Shown here: in pieces, positions 6,107 to 7,932 of the stretch
Layout: the number at the start of each line of letters is the position of its first letter
Numbering within the stretch: the first letter of the stretch is position 1
Assembly (NCBI GenBank): GCA_965367215.1
Contig: CBDUIJ010000275.1
Span: forward strand, 1 to 7,932
Reading direction: 5' to 3'
DNA: 7,932 bases
DNA from: Granulosicoccus sp965367215
Lineage (GTDB): Bacteria > Pseudomonadota > Gammaproteobacteria > Granulosicoccales > Granulosicoccaceae
Program-made: the position numbers and the translations under genes
Notes under the pieces: generated by a model
Seen by the model: only the letters and a program-made list of their open reading frames with translations
Databases searched by the model: none
What the model was told of the DNA's origin: nothing

Positions 6107-7561
6107 ATGGCTGTCGTTAACAAAATCAGAAAGCAGATATTTCGCCAACTCAAACGAAAGGTTGGTGAACAACGTGCGCGTAATCTGGCGACGAAAGTAA
6201 CAAGAGCAGGGTTGAGCTGCAGGCGAAGAGCCTCGATGAGGCTCGAGAAGGCAATTCATGTGAATGGCAGAGGAGTGTATCTGCAGGGCAACCTGATCGA
6301 TGTACATTCCAGAGTCGTGTCGATTGACCTTGTCTTGACTGACGGGAGTATCGTCTCGCTGGACAAGGCCATGCAAAGGATACCCGGTGCTCCCATCTTC
6401 AGCGCGGCGGCGAGCAACAGACAGGGCAAGCTGCCCGGCTTCATTGCATGGGTGGAATATCCCCAGGGCGCTGACGGAAAGGCAGGCGCAGAAGCAAGCA
6501 ATATCCGCTTGAATGTCAAGGGTGGCAAAACCATCAGACATGACCTGAGCTTGAGCAAGGCCAGTCATAACCCTCTGGCTGACATCAGGGGAATTCTTCA
6601 AAGAATACCGGCAAGGCTCAATGGCAAGCGCGGTCTGTTCGATTCCACCTATGGTCCCGCCATCAAGAGTATCTGGTCGCTGCGTGACGCTGACAGGCCA
6701 GCTGTGGATGTTCAGAGATACAACGAACAGCTGCAGAGAGGCGAGCCCGAGGTTTCCCTGATCGTTCCCATATACGGGCGCTATGATTTCATCGAGTATC
6801 AGATCAGCACGTTCGTCAATGACCCGGACATGATTAATCATGAAATCGTCTATGTCATCGATGATCCTCGCCTGGAGGCGGAAATACGCCAGAGCTGCGA
6901 GACATTGGCACGGATATATCAACTGCCGTTTACGGTGTTGTATCTTTCCCGGAACATGGGCTACGCGGGAGCCAACAACGTCGGGGTTGAACATTCCAGA
7001 GGCGAGAAGATTCTGCTGATGAACTCAGACGTCATGCCGGCAAAAGCGGGCTGGTTGCGAGAATTGATCGATCAGCTAGGCGGCGATGTGAATACGACCA
7101 TCAGCGGGGTTCGCCTGGTATATGAAGACGAAACCGTCCAGCATGAAGGCATGGAATTCTTCGCATCACCGTTTTTCGAAGGCTTGTGGACAAACATACA
7201 CCCGGGAAAGGGTATGCCTTCCGATCTTTTCTCTGGTGCTGCAACCGCTGTGAATTGCGAAGCCGTCACTGGCGCGTGCATGTTCCTGACGCGGAGTAAC
7301 TACCTGGCCATGGGTGGGCTGGAAGAAGACTACATTCTGGGTGATTTCGAAGACTCCGACCTGTGCATGAAAGCCCGTGAGATGGAGCTGAATGTGCAAC
7401 TGCTGCCTGGTATATCGCTATACCACCTCGAAAGGCAATCCCAGTCATTGCTGACGTCAGATCGCTGGAAGGAAGAGCTGACATACTTCAACTGCTGGCA
7501 ACATCATGAACGATGGAATCAGAACATTTTGTCGATGAAGGCGACAGGGACCCATGGCTAG
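6107..7561 (+). CDS. Family 2 glycosyltransferase with a large N-terminal extension
   Basis: The enzyme transfers a sugar from a nucleotide donor to a growing glycan. From ATG 6107 it has 484 residues. The GT-A catalytic domain spans about 214-450: strand EVSLIVPIYGRYDFIEYQ, IDD at 251-253, SRNMGYAGANNVGVEHSRGE (281-300), the metal/donor motif NSD at 306-308 and the acceptor-side acidic motif GDFEDSD with E415-D416. H440 in LYHLE may also be part of the site. This resembles rhamnosyltransferase-like GT2 proteins. Residues 1-45 are strongly basic. Residues 50-150 look beta-rich (GVYLQGNLIDVHSRVVSIDLVLTDGSIVSL), a possible accessory sandwich domain. No membrane helix is seen. An in-frame TTG at 6098 is three codons upstream, but ATG is preferred; neither has a clear ribosome-binding site. 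Its end overlaps the next gene by 8 nt. Confidence -1.
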   Translation: MAVVNKIRKQIFRQLKRKVGEQRARNLATKVTRAGLSCRRRASMRLEKAIHVNGRGVYLQGNLIDVHSRVVSIDLVLTDGSIVSLDKAMQRIPGAPIFSAAASNRQGKLPGFIAWVEYPQGADGKAGAEASNIRLNVKGGKTIRHDLSLSKASHNPLADIRGILQRIPARLNGKRGLFDSTYGPAIKSIWSLRDADRPAVDVQRYNEQLQRGEPEVSLIVPIYGRYDFIEYQISTFVNDPDMINHEIVYVIDDPRLEAEIRQSCETLARIYQLPFTVLYLSRNMGYAGANNVGVEHSRGEKILLMNSDVMPAKAGWLRELIDQLGGDVNTTISGVRLVYEDETVQHEGMEFFASPFFEGLWTNIHPGKGMPSDLFSGAATAVNCEAVTGACMFLTRSNYLAMGGLEEDYILGDFEDSDLCMKAREMELNVQLLPGISLYHLERQSQSLLTSDRWKEELTYFNCWQHHERWNQNILSMKATGTHG

Positions 7562-7932
7562 AAAACAGAAAGTATTGATGGTGGCCCATGGTCATCCCGA
7601 CTTCAATCCGGGGGGAGGCGAAATTGCCGCCTACCAGCTTCACAAGGCGCTCAATGGCGGATACGCGGCTACTGCGCGATCCTCTTCACGGGACGGTAAT
7701 GACAAGCACGCTGTAGACACGGCTGCGGACGTCGAATTTGAATCCATATTCTTCGCCCGGCATGGGCAGGACGATCTGGTTCATGGAGGTACACCGTTTG
7801 CGGGTACGGGACGCCCCGGTGAAGTACTGTTCCATAGCAGCATGCCTGACTGGTTTCGTTTTTCCCAGCCCGATAAAGCCAGGGTCTGGAGAGATTTTCG
7901 TGGCTTTCTGGAGCTGCATCAACCCGACATAG
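7554..7932 (+). CDS. Family 4-type glycosyltransferase, N-terminal part, cut by the window edge
   Basis: I translated 126 codons from ATG 7554 with no stop before the window ends. The N-terminus KVLMVAHGHPDFNPGGGEIAAYQLHKAL is the first strand and Gly-rich loop of a GT-B fold (residues 6-33), as in retaining GT4 enzymes of polysaccharide loci. The later part includes FESIFFARHG and a Trp/Phe-rich segment (MPDWFRFSQPDKARVWRDFRGFLELHQPDI), consistent with the N-terminal acceptor domain. The donor-binding half, with its ExxxxxxxE motif, would lie beyond the window. The start overlaps the preceding gene by 8 nt. AGGGA at 7546-7550 is only 3 nt from ATG, so coupled translation is likely. Sugar specificity is unknown. 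Confidence -1.
   Translation, partial: MARKQKVLMVAHGHPDFNPGGGEIAAYQLHKALNGGYAATARSSSRDGNDKHAVDTAADVEFESIFFARHGQDDLVHGGTPFAGTGRPGEVLFHSSMPDWFRFSQPDKARVWRDFRGFLELHQPDI

Noticed and set aside
6014..6994. A 326-codon open frame on the minus strand opposite the sulfotransferase end and the GT2 gene
   Set aside because: It covers two plus-strand genes with clear family motifs and shows no domain of its own.
1..7932. CRISPR arrays, tRNA or rRNA genes, insertion sequences
   Set aside because: No repeat-spacer pattern, transposase frame, terminal inverted repeats or structured RNA signature was seen; nearly all of the window is explained by protein genes.

Overview
The window carries most of a capsule (surface polysaccharide) locus from a Gram-negative bacterium. 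The KpsT/KpsE/KpsD-type export set belongs to the ABC-transporter-dependent (group 2/3) capsule pathway. GC content, from spot counts of a few lines, is around 50%. A lipoprotein sulfatase next to a polysaccharide locus with its own sulfotransferase would fit a marine proteobacterium, probably gammaproteobacterial. That taxonomic guess is an inference from gene content only.

Layout. Positions 1-629 (minus strand) hold the N-terminal part of a lipoprotein-type sulfatase that runs off the left edge. A divergent 242-bp gap (630-871) follows; it contains two small inverted repeats but no convincing promoter. All genes from 872 onward are on the plus strand: kpsT (872-1540), kpsE (1537-2628, ATGA overlap), kpsD (2642-4312) and an unrecognised acidic protein with a single C-terminal membrane helix (4317-5081). 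A 124-bp gap then has an extended -10 promoter-like site and seven CAGG tetramers. It is followed by a PAPS-dependent sulfotransferase (GTG start at 5206, to 6063), a family-2 glycosyltransferase with a large N-terminal extension (6107-7561), and the start of a family-4 type glycosyltransferase that overlaps it by 8 nt and runs off the right edge (7554-7932).

How the genes may work together. The two glycosyltransferases would build the polysaccharide in the cytoplasm and the sulfotransferase would add sulfate to it. KpsT would energise export through an inner-membrane permease (KpsM) that is not in this window. KpsE and KpsD would carry the chain across the periplasm and outer membrane. The divergent sulfatase could act outside the inner membrane on the same or on foreign sulfated glycans. 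A sulfated capsule is an inference; the sequence shows only the enzyme families.

The least explained item is the 254-residue tail-anchored protein placed between the export genes and the sulfotransferase. It is the best candidate for an undescribed component of the export or assembly machinery.
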